Source of the DNA: Arthrobacter globiformis
GTDB lineage: Bacteria; Actinomycetota; Actinomycetes; Actinomycetales; Micrococcaceae
Direction: 5' to 3'
DNA length: 64,000 nt
Assembly (NCBI RefSeq): GCF_030818015.1
Contig: NZ_JAUSZX010000001.1
Coordinates: 2,604,001 to 2,668,000 of the forward strand
Position numbers and translations under genes: made by a program. Below, in pieces: positions 8,439-17,993 of this stretch (position 1 is the stretch's first letter; each line of letters opens with the position of its first letter). The notes under the pieces are model-generated. The model made no database searches. It had not been told where the DNA came from and worked only from the letters and a program-made list of their open reading frames with translations.

Positions 8439-8907
8439 GCGCGCCTCAAGACTCTGGCGTCCGCGCGCTCCGGCCCGGTGAATCGACCGCCGCAGTGGCC
8501 TGAAGCCCAGCAACGGCTTGGCGGATGCAAACCGAAGGGTTGCGCTGTCCCACCCGAGCGGCCCTCTCGTTCCGATTCAGAGTTCTGCTCGAGCAAACGC
8601 CGCGAGCCGAATCGTGTGGGATCAGAGGTGGCGGCGATGCTGCTTTACCCGGGGCTGCGAAATTACTCGGGCACCGCGTCGTTCAGTGAGGAGGGCCCCA
8701 CGCCTCGCTCTTGGGCAGGGTCTCGTCGATTTCATGCCACCGCTCCCATACCGCTTGGCGCGTGACCACGAGAGCGGGGGGGTCGGCCCGCCACTGTATC
8801 TCGCCGTGGCCACCGTTGCCGGAGGGGTGAGATCGATCTCGCGGCTGACCATCTGCTGTCAGCGAAACCGTCTGGCCGCGTGGTGATTCCAGTGCTTGTG
8901 TGTCGGT
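8439..8907. other. Intergenic region, no gene recognised
   Basis: Several overlapping open frames exist in all phases, as is normal for GC-rich DNA, but none has a ribosome-binding site plus plausible codon use. I see no clear promoter or repeat. Confidence 0.4.
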
Positions 8908-9894
8908 ATGGAGATCCTGGTTCTGGGCGGAACGGCATGGGTGGGTCGGGAGCTGTCGCGGCGGGCGATCAAGCGCGGCCATCGGGTGACCTGCCTCGCG
9001 CGTGGCGAGAGCGGAAAAGTGGCGGACCGAGCGACACTGGTCGCCGCCGACCGGCGCGATCCCTCGGCGTACGGGCCCCTGCTCGACCGCGTGTGGGACG
9101 CGATCGTCGAGGTGTCATGGCAGCCGGGCTTCGTTCGTGAGGCACTCGACGTGCTGGGCAGCAAGGCTGGGCACTGGGTGTATATCTCGTCCGGCAACGC
9201 CTACGCCTCCCACACCACGCCGGGGGCGGACGACTCCGCGGCCCTGCTCGCGCCGACCGACCGGAGCGAGGTCGATCGCGAGTTGTACGGCGAGGCGAAG
9301 GTCGCTTGCGAGCAGGCGTCGACGGCCGCTGTGGGCGACCGCCTCCTCATCGCACGAGCCGGGCTCATCGGCGGCCCGGGCGATCACAGAGGGCGCTCCG
9401 GCTACTGGGTCGCCCGCGCCGCACGCGATCCGCAAGGGCCCCTGCTGGTCCCCGACACACCGGCCATGCCGACCCAGGTAGTCGATGTGAGGGACCTCAC
9501 CGCCTGGCTGCTCGACGCCGCGGAGACGGGAACCACCGGCACCTACAACGCGGTCGGTCCGGTCGTTCCGTTCGGAGAGTGGATCGAGCTGTGCCGCGCC
9601 ATTGGCGGGCACACCGGTCCGGTGGTCAACGCCGAATCGGCGTGGCTGCTCGCCAACGGCGTGTCCCAGTACATGGGGTCCGAATCGCTCGCGATGTGGC
9701 TGGTCGAGCCGGGCCGGGAAGGGTGGTCGGCCCGGGACGGGGCCTCGGCGCGCGCCGCGGGGCTGCGTCACCGACCCCGGGCGGAGATGCTGGCCGACAC
9801 GCTGCGCTGGGAACGCGAGCAGGGGCTGGACCGGGAAAGGCGCGCGGGCCTCAGCGCGCAGCGCGAGCGCGAGTTGCTCGATGCCCTCGGCTGA
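8908..9894 (+). CDS. NAD-dependent epimerase/dehydratase-family oxidoreductase
   Basis: 328 residues from [13 protein letters not shown] (a start four codons upstream is less likely). The nucleotide-binding GGTAWVG motif is at residues 6-12, a variant of TGxxGxxG. SSGNAY and YGEAK supply the Ser-Tyr-Lys active-site pattern of extended short-chain dehydrogenases. The C-terminal part ([17 protein letters not shown]) is typical of reductases acting on small metabolites rather than nucleotide sugars. Stands alone; substrate unknown. Confidence 0.85.
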   Translation: MEILVLGGTAWVGRELSRRAIKRGHRVTCLARGESGKVADRATLVAADRRDPSAYGPLLDRVWDAIVEVSWQPGFVREALDVLGSKAGHWVYISSGNAYASHTTPGADDSAALLAPTDRSEVDRELYGEAKVACEQASTAAVGDRLLIARAGLIGGPGDHRGRSGYWVARAARDPQGPLLVPDTPAMPTQVVDVRDLTAWLLDAAETGTTGTYNAVGPVVPFGEWIELCRAIGGHTGPVVNAESAWLLANGVSQYMGSESLAMWLVEPGREGWSARDGASARAAGLRHRPRAEMLADTLRWEREQGLDRERRAGLSAQRERELLDALG

Positions 9895-9955
9895 CGGCGC
9901 TAGGAATTCGGCCAATGGGCACACGCATGCGTGTGTAGTTGAGGACGGGTGGCTG

Positions 9956-10318
9956 ATGAAATCAGCTAAGGCGATGGGCGCCCTGACACTGGTGGCGATA
10001 CTGTCCGGAATGGCAGGATGCAGCGTCGATAGCCGCACCCCCTCGGAGACGGCCGGCCCGTCGGCCTCGGCTACAGCGATCACGATCAGGGACTTCTCCT
10101 ACCAAACGCCCACGGCCGTGCCTTCCGGGGCGACGGTAACTGTGACAAACATGGATACCGACGCACACTCCGTGACGGCCGACGAAGGATCGGCGTTCGA
10201 CGTAAACGTCACCGGCAGCGGCGGGACAGCCACGTTCATCGCCCCGTCCAAACCCGGCAACTACCCTTTCCACTGCTTCTTCCACCCGGACATGCACGGA
10301 ATGCTGACTGTCAAGTGA
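9956..10318 (+). CDS. Cupredoxin-domain lipoprotein
   Basis: 120 residues. Lipoprotein signal with Cys22 in GMAGC. The mature domain carries a type-1 copper pattern: His in DTDAHSV, then Cys, His and Met in HCFFHPDMHG near the C-terminus. This blue-copper fold resembles plastocyanin/azurin-type electron carriers or copper-binding proteins anchored outside the membrane. GAGGA upstream supports the start. No cytochrome or copper exporter is adjacent, so its electron partner is unknown. Confidence 0.85.
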   Translation: MKSAKAMGALTLVAILSGMAGCSVDSRTPSETAGPSASATAITIRDFSYQTPTAVPSGATVTVTNMDTDAHSVTADEGSAFDVNVTGSGGTATFIAPSKPGNYPFHCFFHPDMHGMLTVK

Positions 10319-10580
10319 AAGGAATTTCCCGAGCTGGGTCCTGTGACTCACAGGCATCCGTCCGCACACATGGCTGGCTATGACGACGCTTGTCGGATCC
10401 TTCATGGCCCGACGGCCCGAACATCATCGCGTCACGGTTCTTGACTCCGCCACTGACATCGCCTTGTACCAGTTCGAGCACGAATGGTACGAGGCCGCCG
10501 AGCGCTACGCCGCTGGGGACATGGAACGTGAGTGCCTGGTCCTGCCGATGCCCCCACAGAGGCGCCGGGATCGGTGGGTG

Positions 10581-10760
10581 TTAGAACAGCTTCTCCAAAA
10601 CCGCGTGGGTGAGTTCGTGGATGACCCGGTTCGCGCCGGGATGTCCGCCGTGCTCCTGCCCAGGGTGTGCACCACGAAGGCGTAGGCCCGGCCGCCCTGG
10701 ACCAGGATGCTGGCGTCGTGCAGGTACCCGTTTTCCAACCATGAAAGCGTCCCGCGGACG
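10581..10760 (-). pseudogene. C-terminal remnant of a beta-lactamase-like serine hydrolase
   Basis: One minus-strand frame reads SWLENGYLHDASILVQGG then AYAFVVHTLG; a second frame continues HPGANRVIHELTHAVLEKLF and stops at 10581. Joined by a single frameshift around 10660 they match the end of class A beta-lactamase/D-Ala-D-Ala carboxypeptidase-like proteins. The catalytic domain is absent. Assignment rests on a short segment, so moderate confidence. Confidence 0.45.
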
Positions 10761-10771
10761 GCCGCGCAGCC

Positions 10772-10818
10772 GATGGATTGGGGTTCGGCGCTGCGCTGAT
10801 TTCCGCACCCAATCCATC
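10772..10818. repeat. Inverted repeat with 11-bp arms
   Basis: GATGGATTGGG (10772-10782) and its exact complement CCCAATCCATC (10808-10818) flank a 25-nt loop, just beyond the serine hydrolase remnant. It is too loose for a classic terminator; it could be a recombination scar or the end of a lost element. Confidence 0.5.
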
Positions 10819-10985
10819 CGCTGCTTGCCCTTCGGGTTACCCCGGCTCCGTCGGGCACAGCTACGCGAAGCTCCGCCAGCAGGCAAAAACATGCTGGGGG
10901 AGGGGGCACCGGTACAGGTGCCAGCCTCCGCACACGTCCGTTGACAACATCATTGCGATTCCTGCGGATCGTACGTGCCGCTCCA

Positions 10986-11028
10986 CCGGCTCAACCGTCC
11001 TGCGGCCCGGCTCAACCGTCCTGCGGCC
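10986..11028. repeat. Two-copy 21-bp tandem repeat
   Basis: CCGGCTCAACCGTCCTGCGGC is repeated head to tail with a 21-bp period. It lies in non-coding DNA; function unknown. Confidence 0.6.
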
Positions 11029-11154
11029 GGCTGCACGCCGTGTCTGGATTCTCCTCCCTTTGGGAATCGGTTTCTGGCGCAACCAGCGCAAGAAACCACA
11101 CTAGTTTTGCCACGCAAACTAGACGATGTTCGCGTCTAGCCATGAGTGATGATC

Positions 11155-11274
11155 CTAGTGGCCCAGCGACTGGACGCGGCCGTTCTTGCACCATGCGTCT
11201 TGCAGCTGGTCAGGCAGGACGTCGTCATCCTGGACGGTATAGGGTTCTTTGTCGGGAAGCTGCTCTTCAGTCAT
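11155..11274 (-). CDS. Small acidic hypothetical protein
   Basis: 39 residues beginning MTEEQLPDKEPYTVQDDDVL. GGAAAGG nine bases upstream favours translation from here. Very acidic first half. No family recognised. Low-to-moderate confidence because of its size. Confidence 0.4.
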   Translation of the reverse strand: MTEEQLPDKEPYTVQDDDVLPDQLQDAWCKNGRVQSLGH

Positions 11275-11446
11275 TTCTGGCGCCTTTCCTATCACCGGCT
11301 GTACAACAGGACAGCAAAGCAGGGGAGGCCAGGGACCGGCCCACAGCCTGACACCAGGATCCGGACGCACAAGCTTCAGTCCGCAAGATCCCCAACCGTG
11401 CCGTGGGGCGATCTTCCCAGAAGGAGGTGCGCGGCCGGAAGCTCAG

Positions 11447-11647
11447 TCATGATCCTGCGTCGTTCCAGCGATAAGGATTGATGCTGGACCTGCCGGCTTG
11501 GTGGCTGTTGTACCCCTGCTGCCAGGCGTCCGGGATCGCCGAAACCAGGTCCGACAACAATGGGTAGTACGGGTGGTCAGGCCCGATGTAAATCATCTCT
11601 TCCCTCGCCCTGTCCATGATGACAAGGACGTCCTTCTCACTCCTCAT
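11447..11647 (-). CDS. Small hypothetical protein
   Basis: 66 residues from MRSEKDVLVIMDRAREEMIY; the frame is open for 26 further codons upstream but codon use is better from this Met. The segment HPYYPLLSDLVSAIPDAWQQ looks like a genuine folded protein. No strong ribosome-binding site and no family recognised. Confidence 0.4.
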   Translation of the reverse strand: MRSEKDVLVIMDRAREEMIYIGPDHPYYPLLSDLVSAIPDAWQQGYNSHQAGRSSINPYRWNDAGS

Positions 11648-12136
11648 TGCCGCATGGTCGCATGAAAGACCAACACCGGCATAGTCCTCCGAGATTCGCA
11701 AGCAGTTCGGCCAGTAATGGGGCAATTTTCCCGCGTTTCCGGGGAGCTTATAACGCCGAAAATGGGGATTCCGTCAGTTGGGGTGGGCGTGCAGTGGCGA
11801 AGGAGCGCCTTTTTATCATTGCCAAGTCAGCCGTAGTTTCGGGAGGCATCCCGAAACACGGCTCTTTCGTGGTGGAGTTGTTCAGACTTGGTGCCCCGAA
11901 AGTTTGAGCTGCCCTGATCCGTGCCGACAGCCAAATACTCGTACCAGGAACGCCAGGTGCTCACGCCCGTAGGCGCGGAATGCGTAGACAGACAAGCTAT
12001 AGATTCGTTCCGGGGAAGCCTGCCAGTGTTAGTCTGGCAGGCTTCCCCGGACCCCGTAAGCATCCGGTATCTGGTCATGCGCCGCTCTCGGGCGCGGAAA
12101 TAGAGGCCGTTTCCCGGCTTGTTGACTGCTCTCCGC
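11648..12136. other. Intergenic region with a long terminator hairpin
   Basis: No supported gene. The feature of note is the 17-bp stem at 12010-12050, lying downstream of the FBP-domain gene. Confidence 0.45.
12010..12050 (-). terminator. 17-bp perfect hairpin downstream of the FBP-domain gene
   Basis: CCGGGGAAGCCTGCCAG (12010-12026) pairs without mismatch to 12034-12050 around a 7-nt loop. It lies about 85 bp beyond the stop of the minus-strand gene at 12137 and has no T run, a common actinobacterial terminator form. Confidence 0.6.
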
Positions 12137-12631
12137 CTAGCTTTGCTGGACCCGCTTGAGAAAGTGCCCCGTGCGGTTTTGGAGGCCCTCAATCTGGCGG
12201 AGGACGACGGCCGCAGGGTCCGGGTTGATCTCGTTGGCCGGAGGCTCCTTTCGCACGTTCTCGCTGCACAGGAAGTCTGCGCAGATCAACGTGCCAACGG
12301 TGTTCCCGTCACGACCGGACTGGCCAGCGCGTTTGGCCACCCAAAGGAGCACATCCTCCTTGGAGAACACATCCCGGCACAACTCACAAAGCACCGAGCG
12401 GTTCTTCTTGGCACCGCCCTCGGGTGCGCGGAGCATAATCCCGGTCAGGCCTTTTGGCCCGGGCACTACCAAATACCCCCGAAGCGGCATCTTTTCGTCC
12501 CGCCAGCCCAGGAAGTCCAGGGTGTCCCATTCCTGGGAATCGAGGTTTTTGGGCAGGGTGAGCCTTGCGGCCTCCGAACGGGTGGCGTTGATAAAGGATG
12601 AACGGATCTGTTGCGGCGTGATTGCCTGCAT
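12137..12631 (-). CDS. FBP-domain (elongation factor G-binding-like) zinc-finger protein
   Basis: 164 residues with an AAGGAG site six bases upstream. Two Cys pairs, CELC (about residues 82-85) and CADFLC (about 116-121), form the treble-clef zinc finger of the FBP domain found in FusB/FusC-type EF-G-binding proteins. FusB relatives rescue stalled EF-G from the ribosome and can confer fusidic acid resistance, but actinobacterial FBP-domain proteins are uncharacterised. Stands alone. Confidence 0.8.
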   Translation of the reverse strand: MQAITPQQIRSSFINATRSEAARLTLPKNLDSQEWDTLDFLGWRDEKMPLRGYLVVPGPKGLTGIMLRAPEGGAKKNRSVLCELCRDVFSKEDVLLWVAKRAGQSGRDGNTVGTLICADFLCSENVRKEPPANEINPDPAAVVLRQIEGLQNRTGHFLKRVQQS

Positions 12632-13067
12632 GACTGACTCCTTCGACGATGTGGCTTCCCCTTCCGGGGACGGTCATGGAATGTCAGCTTCCCGCGCGAA
12701 AGGGACCGCAATCTACGTCTTTTGTCAGTTGGTGACCTGAAGAACTAGGGACGGTTCCGCGTCGAGGGGAAGCTGGGTGCAGCAGCGGGCACACTGCAGG
12801 CCATGACGGCCACCTCGCTCACTATGGCCGCAGCGACCGGAAAGGTCCCCCGCGTACTCATTGCCCTCGTTCCCCCGTCTTTCTCACCAGATCATCCCGG
12901 TTCCCATATCCTGCCAAACCATATCCAAATTTGTCCAAAAGGTTGTTGCCACCATCCTTGGCAAGGGTTGCGCCTGTTGCGAGGATCAGGACGCAGAAAT
13001 CAGGGACTGATGCACGATTCGGACATGGTCCTCCCGGGTGGTCCGTGAACGCCGCTATGCTCCCACC
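12632..13067. other. Intergenic region, no gene recognised
   Basis: Nothing supported between the FBP-domain gene and the small membrane protein gene. A TATGCT hexamer at 13056-13061, seven bases before the next ATG, could be the -10 of a leaderless transcript. Confidence 0.35.
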
Positions 13068-13253
13068 ATGGGGAAAACAATAAAGGGCAGGACCTTCGCC
13101 GTCGTCACGGGTTTTTCGGTTGCGGCGGTTTCGCTGGTCGCCGCGTGGGTGAACGGAAACATCCCTTTGCCTGCTGTCCTCGCTACGTCCTTGGTTCTCG
13201 GAGTGGCGACATACCTGGCTAGGAGCAGGCAGAGTGCTAAGAATTCGAGCTAA
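13068..13253 (+). CDS. Small membrane protein
   Basis: 61 residues from MGKTIKGRTFAVVTGFSVAA. Two hydrophobic segments (about residues 10-27 and 32-48) separated by a short VNGNIPLP turn suggest a hairpin membrane protein with a basic tail. No ribosome-binding site, but a TATGCT hexamer seven bases upstream would allow leaderless translation. Unknown function. Confidence 0.5.
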   Translation: MGKTIKGRTFAVVTGFSVAAVSLVAAWVNGNIPLPAVLATSLVLGVATYLARSRQSAKNSS

Positions 13254-13838
13254 TGTCCGACCGACCCTGCCATGACCCGCGGTTTCGGGAGCTCCGGCCC
13301 CAAATTCTCGGTCAGGCCAGACGTTGGTCGGGCAGCTCCGACGGTGCGTGATTTGTCTATGGTGCCGGGACCATACAGAAGCCGGCGACGGCTGCGCTGC
13401 CCGGCTCGGTGGTCATGGGCACCAGATGAGCGAAGACCTGGCCGACCTCGAGGTTCACGGTCATGCTCCTGGCCGTTGCACATGTGAGGGCGAGTTCGTG
13501 GTTTGTTATTTGGTCCAGTTGCGTCTGGTTGCTTGCCTGTTCCTTGGCAAGCGCGGGATGAGCTGTGGACGGGGGAGGTGGGGCCGGCCGGGAAGTTACG
13601 GGCGGTGAAGCGGTCGCAGGCGCCTGCCATCGTTGTGCAGGGCACGCGCAACGCGGCCGGCAAGGAGTCGGTATGAGACGCCCTCGTGGCCGGCGGGATC
13701 GGATCCGGAAGGGCCGCTGCAGAGATGGCCTCCTCGTTCGGCGTAGCATCCTGTGCGTTGAATCCGGACAGATTGGGAAGCGACTGGGCATACAGTTCCG
13801 CATTCGCTGTGTAACGGTGCTTGGGTGGGACCCTACAA
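13254..13838. other. Non-coding or decayed region
   Basis: No intact gene. On the minus strand two overlapping frames look coding in pieces: one reads ANAELYAQSLPNLSGF with NEEAISAAALPDP (about 13690-13810), another HELALTCATARSMTVNLEVG (about 13430-13500). They cannot be joined into a recognised family and may be remnants of a lost gene 3' of the debranching enzyme gene. Confidence 0.35.
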
Positions 13839-15998
13839 CTAGCCCTTGCGGTGCTCCTCTGCTTCTTTCACGAGTTCGGTCAGCCATGGCCGGTGCCCCT
13901 TGTGGAAAATCATTCCCTCGGGCAGGCCCTGGACCGTGGGTACCGAGTTGGCGATGTCAATCGTGATCCGGCCGCCGGCCATCGGCGCGTTGGTGATATG
14001 CAGGTCGCCGTAGGACTCTGGGAGGACGGGATCCATCCAAAAGCCGCCACGGGAAACATGCGTGTCATACCGCATCAATGTCGTCACGAGCTGGATCGGC
14101 GTTGTGGCTGCCCAGGCTTGTGGCGAACACGCCGTCGGGTAGGGGACGGGCTCAGCGAACTGGTCCCGGCTGAAGCCGCAAAACAGCTCCGGCAGCCGGC
14201 CGTCCGAATATTCGGCAGCCTCCAGGAGCGCCGTGGAGATGCGCTGCGCCTCTGCCACGAACCCGTAGCGCATCAGGCCTGCCGCAACCACGGCGTTGTC
14301 GTGCGGCCAGACGGAGCCGTTGTGGTAGCTCGCAGGGTTGTAGGCTCCCATGTCGCTGGCCAGGGTCCTCACTCCCCAGCCGCTGAACATCTCCGGCGAC
14401 ATAAGGTGTTCAGCCACCTGCGGCGCCTTATCCTCATCCACCAGGCCCACCCACAGGCAGTGGCCCATGTTCGACGCGCACGCATCGACCTGCCGCTTCT
14501 TGCCGTCCAGCGCGATCGCGTAATACCCGCGCTCCGGGATCCAGAACTGCTCGTTGAACCGCTTCTTCAGTTGCTTCGCGCGGTCGGCGAGTTCATCACC
14601 CAAAGGCGTGTCGCCGGCGTCGTACGCAATCCAGGCGCGAGCCATGTAGGCGTCGTAGACGTACGCCTGCACTTCGCAGAGCGCGATGGGAGGCTCGGCC
14701 AGGCGGCCATTGGCGAAGTTGATGCCGTCCCAGGAGTCCTTCCAGCCCTGATTAATCAGCCCCCGCGGATTGAGGCGCTCATACTCGACGAACCCGTCAC
14801 CGTCCCTGTCGCCATAGTCGCGGATCCAGTCCAATGCACGGTCCGCGTGGGGCAGCAGCGCCGCGATGGTTTCCTTGCCGAAGCCCCAGCGGCTCACGGA
14901 TCCAAGCACCGTCACGAAGAGCGGGGTGGCGTCGATGCTGCCGTAGTAGACGGACTTGCCGCCGAGCGCGAGTCCACTGGAGACGTCCAGCCTGACCTCG
15001 TGCAGGATCTTGCCCGGTTCCTCCTCGCTCATCTGGTCCACCACGCTGCCCTGGCGGTCGGCCAGCGTTTGCAGCGTGCCCAGTGCCAGGGAAGGGTCCA
15101 CCGGCATTGCCATTTCCGACGCCCACAGCGAGTCGCGGCCGAAGAGAGTCATGAACCACGGCGCGCCGGCTGCCACCACAATCCGCTCCGGGTGGTTGGG
15201 GTCCTCGATGCGGAGCGCCCCCAAGTCGTCGTAGCTGCGCCGTAGGGTCCGTTCGATGGAGTGGTTGGCCATGTGGAGCTTGGGGATCTTGGCCACCCAC
15301 TCCTGCCGGCGGCGGTCGCGGGGGGACAGTTTCTCGCCGTCTGTATGGATGAACGACGGCGGGGGAGGGCTCGCTGCCTCGGCGCTGGGCAACGCAGTCA
15401 GCATTGTGCTCCAATGGCTGTGCGGCGCGAGGGACACGCGGTACGTCAGGGCGTCCTGGCTGACTTCGGCTCCGGGAGCCTGGACCAGAAGCCCCTTCCG
15501 GACATCCCGCCATACAGCGCGGATGGTCAGAGTGTCAGCGTCCACTTCCCGGGTTTCTTCCCACCGCCCTTGGATCCGGGCCTCCTTGACCTCGAAAAGG
15601 TCCGCGAAGTCCGCCTCGGCCCGGACGGAAATGGTGCATTCGGCCGGATCCGGGGAGTAGTTGCGTATGGTGACCTGCTCCTGGATGCCTGCCCCCACTT
15701 CGCGCAGCCGCTCCACGATTAGGGGGCTGTCCGCATACCCGTCGGAACGGGTGACACGGCCGGCAAACAGTGCGCGGTACGGTTCCTTCGTCTCTGCGGC
15801 CAGCGGTTCCAGCGACTGGCCATTAACGGTCAGGCTCCAGCGGGAAAGGATGCGGGTGTCCTGGAAGAATACGCCGTGCGGATATTCGGGATGGATGTCT
15901 CCGTTCGGCAGGGAGATGCAGAAGGACGTGCCTTCCACCAGGGTGATCGTCCCTGCCCCCACAGGTCCGGCAGCAGTGTCAGCGTTCCATCCAGCCAT
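13839..15998 (-). CDS. Glycogen debranching-type glycosidase (amylo-alpha-1,6-glucosidase family)
   Basis: 719 residues; AAGGGG precedes the ATG. The N-terminal beta domain (GAGTITLVEGTSFCIS and GVFFQDTRILSRW, residues about 14-55) is followed by the (alpha/alpha)6-barrel with PWFMTLFGRDSLWASEMA, LINQGWKDSWDGI, MFSGWGVRTL and GSVWPHDNAVVAAG. These are the hallmarks of GDE_N_bis plus GDE_C proteins, cytoplasmic enzymes acting on alpha-glucans or oligosaccharides. No glycogen or trehalose gene is next to it. A second, 5'-damaged relative is at 42951-44642. Confidence 0.88.
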   Translation of the reverse strand: MAGWNADTAAGPVGAGTITLVEGTSFCISLPNGDIHPEYPHGVFFQDTRILSRWSLTVNGQSLEPLAAETKEPYRALFAGRVTRSDGYADSPLIVERLREVGAGIQEQVTIRNYSPDPAECTISVRAEADFADLFEVKEARIQGRWEETREVDADTLTIRAVWRDVRKGLLVQAPGAEVSQDALTYRVSLAPHSHWSTMLTALPSAEAASPPPPSFIHTDGEKLSPRDRRRQEWVAKIPKLHMANHSIERTLRRSYDDLGALRIEDPNHPERIVVAAGAPWFMTLFGRDSLWASEMAMPVDPSLALGTLQTLADRQGSVVDQMSEEEPGKILHEVRLDVSSGLALGGKSVYYGSIDATPLFVTVLGSVSRWGFGKETIAALLPHADRALDWIRDYGDRDGDGFVEYERLNPRGLINQGWKDSWDGINFANGRLAEPPIALCEVQAYVYDAYMARAWIAYDAGDTPLGDELADRAKQLKKRFNEQFWIPERGYYAIALDGKKRQVDACASNMGHCLWVGLVDEDKAPQVAEHLMSPEMFSGWGVRTLASDMGAYNPASYHNGSVWPHDNAVVAAGLMRYGFVAEAQRISTALLEAAEYSDGRLPELFCGFSRDQFAEPVPYPTACSPQAWAATTPIQLVTTLMRYDTHVSRGGFWMDPVLPESYGDLHITNAPMAGGRITIDIANSVPTVQGLPEGMIFHKGHRPWLTELVKEAEEHRKG

Positions 15999-16166
15999 CC
16001 TGGCCCCTTCAAGAAACCGACGCCACGGCGCCTGGAGGTTGTGTTGCAGGCGTCCGCCGTAGCCAATCTTTCACCGAAGATACTCCTGCTTGCCGGCGGA
16101 GGCCAGAGCTCCTGAAAGCCAAATTGTGTGCGGCGCGCTCGAGGTGGGCCGGCATGCGGGCCGCCT

Positions 16167-16600
16167 TCAGAAGGCCTTGAGTCCCTCCGCGGGCCGGGAG
16201 ATGCCGAGCTCCGTCCGTTCGGGGGTTTGCGAGGCAAGGCACAGCCGCAGGGCATTGCCGAACTGTCCGCTCACCGAAAATGCGCGTCCCGGGATGAATG
16301 CCACACCGTTCCGGACAGCCAGATCAAAGAGTTTTGAAGTGTCGACGTGGTAAAGGTGAGCCACAGGAAGGATCCGCCTTGGGGATTCGTCCATGTCGCC
16401 AATCCGCTGAAGTGCTTTTCCAGCGACGACTGGCCCCTGCCTGCCCCGTTTCTGGCGAGAACGGAACTGTAGATCTCGCTGAAAGCCTCGGATGGGACCG
16501 CTCCAGCAGCGGGACTCCCCATGGCGAAGCTGACGATATCGTGCGTTTGCCGCTGCAGAAGGGACGTGCTCGAATCGGCCAAGCCCTTGGTGCGCGGGTT
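16167..16600 (-). pseudogene. Decayed MocR/2-aminoadipate-type aminotransferase
   Basis: One minus-strand frame holds an N-terminal piece (THDIVSFAMGSPAAGAVPSE) running straight into a C-terminal piece (GGSFLWLTF); a second frame continues with YHVDTSKLFDLAVRNGVAFI, PGRAFSVSGQFGNALRLCLA and ends AEGLKAF. These are the start and end of a fold-type I PLP aminotransferase. The central 250 or so residues with the PLP-lysine are deleted and a frameshift separates the last part. Clearly non-functional. Confidence 0.7.
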
Positions 16601-16921
16601 GCCCACGGGAGACCGGCGGCATTCATGGCTTTCCTCGGCGCTGGGCCAAGAGCTGCAGTTCCCGCGCAACAGCTTCGATTGCATCGGCTCGCGCGGCAAG
16701 CCTGCTCTTCTTTAGGCGTCTTGGTCCCGAGCGATTGGATGGGGACGAACGATGAGAAGACTCGAGGGGGCGGTGGGAGCGCAGCGCTTGCCCCTCGGGC
16801 AGCGAACCCGAGAGAGGGTCGTGGAAGACCACCGCCGCTGCTGTCGGTGAGGGGCCGCCGGCTGGCAACGACTGGGGGCTGTCCCCGAACGCAGCCATAG
16901 GAATACCGGGTGTTGGTTCGG
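16601..16921. other. Intergenic region, no gene recognised
   Basis: No supported gene between the aminotransferase remnant and the small membrane protein. Open frames are shadow-like. Confidence 0.35.
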
Positions 16922-17119
16922 TCATTGGAGCGCGCCCAGTTGAACATTAACAGCCAGGAGGACGGCGCCCAAGGCGAGGATTCCGGCGGAGATCTGCAAT
17001 GGGACGTTGGCTTCGAATTTCCTCCGGCGGCGTTCACGTCTTGTTGACCGCGGTAGTCGCGAGACGGCGCTTGAGCTGGTTAGGAGCCCTGCTGTGATGA
17101 GCAAGATCAGACTGAGCAC
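16922..17119 (-). CDS. Small two-helix membrane protein
   Basis: 65 residues starting at GTG (LSLILLITAGLLTSSSAVSR), with purine-rich GGGGGCGG upstream. Two hydrophobic segments (about residues 2-19 and 41-60) flank a very basic linker containing RRERRRRKF, predicted to lie inside the cell. Unknown family. Confidence 0.5.
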   Translation of the reverse strand: MLSLILLITAGLLTSSSAVSRLPRSTRRERRRRKFEANVPLQISAGILALGAVLLAVNVQLGALQ

Positions 17120-17182
17120 CGCGCCGCCCCCAGTCCCAACGTTCCGCAGAGGCTTCCGAACCGACGTATTCCCGCAAGTTGC

Positions 17183-17401
17183 CTAGTAGGAGTAGACATT
17201 GCCCGAAACCAGCAGGTCGTAGTCATCCTCGACATGGAACAGGCGACGGTCTCCGATCTGGTCTGTCACCCAAATCGTCCGACCATCCTCAGTCCGCTCA
17301 TCAATTGAACCCTTGTAACATTCGACGCCCTGCCGGCAAAGAGTGATGACGTCTCCGCGCTGCAGGGACGTCCACATGGATACACGACGGCTCTGTCGCA
17401 T
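17183..17401 (-). CDS. Small hypothetical protein
   Basis: 72 residues from MRQSRRVSMWTSLQRGDVIT with GAAAGG eight bases upstream. The pattern (GDVITLCRQGVECYKGSIDE, GRTIWVTDQIGDRRLFHVED) suggests a small SH3-like beta-barrel. No membrane segment and no assigned function. Confidence 0.55.
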   Translation of the reverse strand: MRQSRRVSMWTSLQRGDVITLCRQGVECYKGSIDERTEDGRTIWVTDQIGDRRLFHVEDDYDLLVSGNVYSY

Positions 17402-17533
17402 TTTGTGTGCCTTTCTGTGAATTGCCTCGATTGGCGGCCACGGTTTCTGCCCTAGCTATCTTGGCTCCGGAATGACGGTACGTCGTCCGGGGCAGCCCCC
17501 GATGGAAAAACTTCCACGCCAAGCCTATCGTCG

Positions 17534-17545
17534 ATTGTTGACAAT
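17534..17545. promoter_or_regulatory. GntR-type operator palindrome (copy 1)
   Basis: ATTGTTGACAAT, 75 bp upstream of the cupin gene. The same palindrome occurs at 25196-25207 and 29210-29221, with variants at 29283-29294 and 21537-21548. Probable target of the FCD-type GntR regulators encoded at 18071 and 21700. Confidence 0.65.
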
Positions 17546-17619
17546 TGCTAGGATGAAATCCGTGCCTTCCTACGAAGGCAGGCACCTACATACAGGGCAT
17601 GGCCCAAGAAGGAGCAACT

Positions 17620-17982
17620 ATGGTCAAGGCGACCGTCATGAGCGATGCAACAACCGCAAACCCGGGGGAGCACAAAGCCAAGGAAACCTCTATTACCGAA
17701 GGGCAGACCGAGGTGTCCCTGCATCTTTGGGCCAGGGACGACTTCAGGACGGGCATCTGGGAGGTCACTCCGGGAACGTTCAAGAGCACCCGGCCCGGCT
17801 ACGACGAGATCTGCCAGATTCTGAGCGGGACCGGCACCATCACGGAGCCGGACGGCACCAGCTTCGACATCGGCCCGGGTACCCTGTTCGTGACTCCTGC
17901 CGGCTGGGAGGGCAGCTGGACCATCCACGAGACGCTGCGCAAGATGTGGGTCGTCAAGGACCTGCCGGCCACGAGCGAGTAA
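17620..17982 (+). CDS. Cupin-domain protein (cupin_3/DUF861-like)
   Basis: 120 residues from MVKATVMSDATT; AAGGAG five bases upstream picks this ATG over one seven codons earlier. Single cupin: GIWEVTPGTFKSTRPGYDEI and ILSGTGTITEPDG with GTLFVTPAGWEGSW match the EutQ/ureidoglycine aminohydrolase-like cupin_3 group, often encoded in amine and amino acid catabolic loci. Metal-ligand His residues are mostly absent, as in many of this group. The operator palindrome upstream ties it to the neighbouring GntR regulon. A terminator follows. Confidence 0.8.
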   Translation: MVKATVMSDATTANPGEHKAKETSITEGQTEVSLHLWARDDFRTGIWEVTPGTFKSTRPGYDEICQILSGTGTITEPDGTSFDIGPGTLFVTPAGWEGSWTIHETLRKMWVVKDLPATSE

Positions 17983-17993
17983 TCCTCAAACCG

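Larger units (their letters stand above)
10761..11154. other. Non-coding patch with repeats
   Basis: Apart from the inverted repeat, the tandem repeat and a small hairpin (CTAGACG at 11119-11125 pairing with 11133-11139), I see no gene. Codon use in the open frames is erratic. Confidence 0.4.

Noticed and set aside
10380..10685. Plus-strand frame of 101 residues near the serine hydrolase remnant
   Set aside because: No ribosome-binding site, and its second half lies antisense to the recognisable hydrolase C-terminus; the first half may be a remnant but cannot be identified.
13821..15245. 474-residue plus-strand frame opposite the debranching enzyme gene
   Set aside because: Antisense shadow; all catalytic motifs are on the minus strand.
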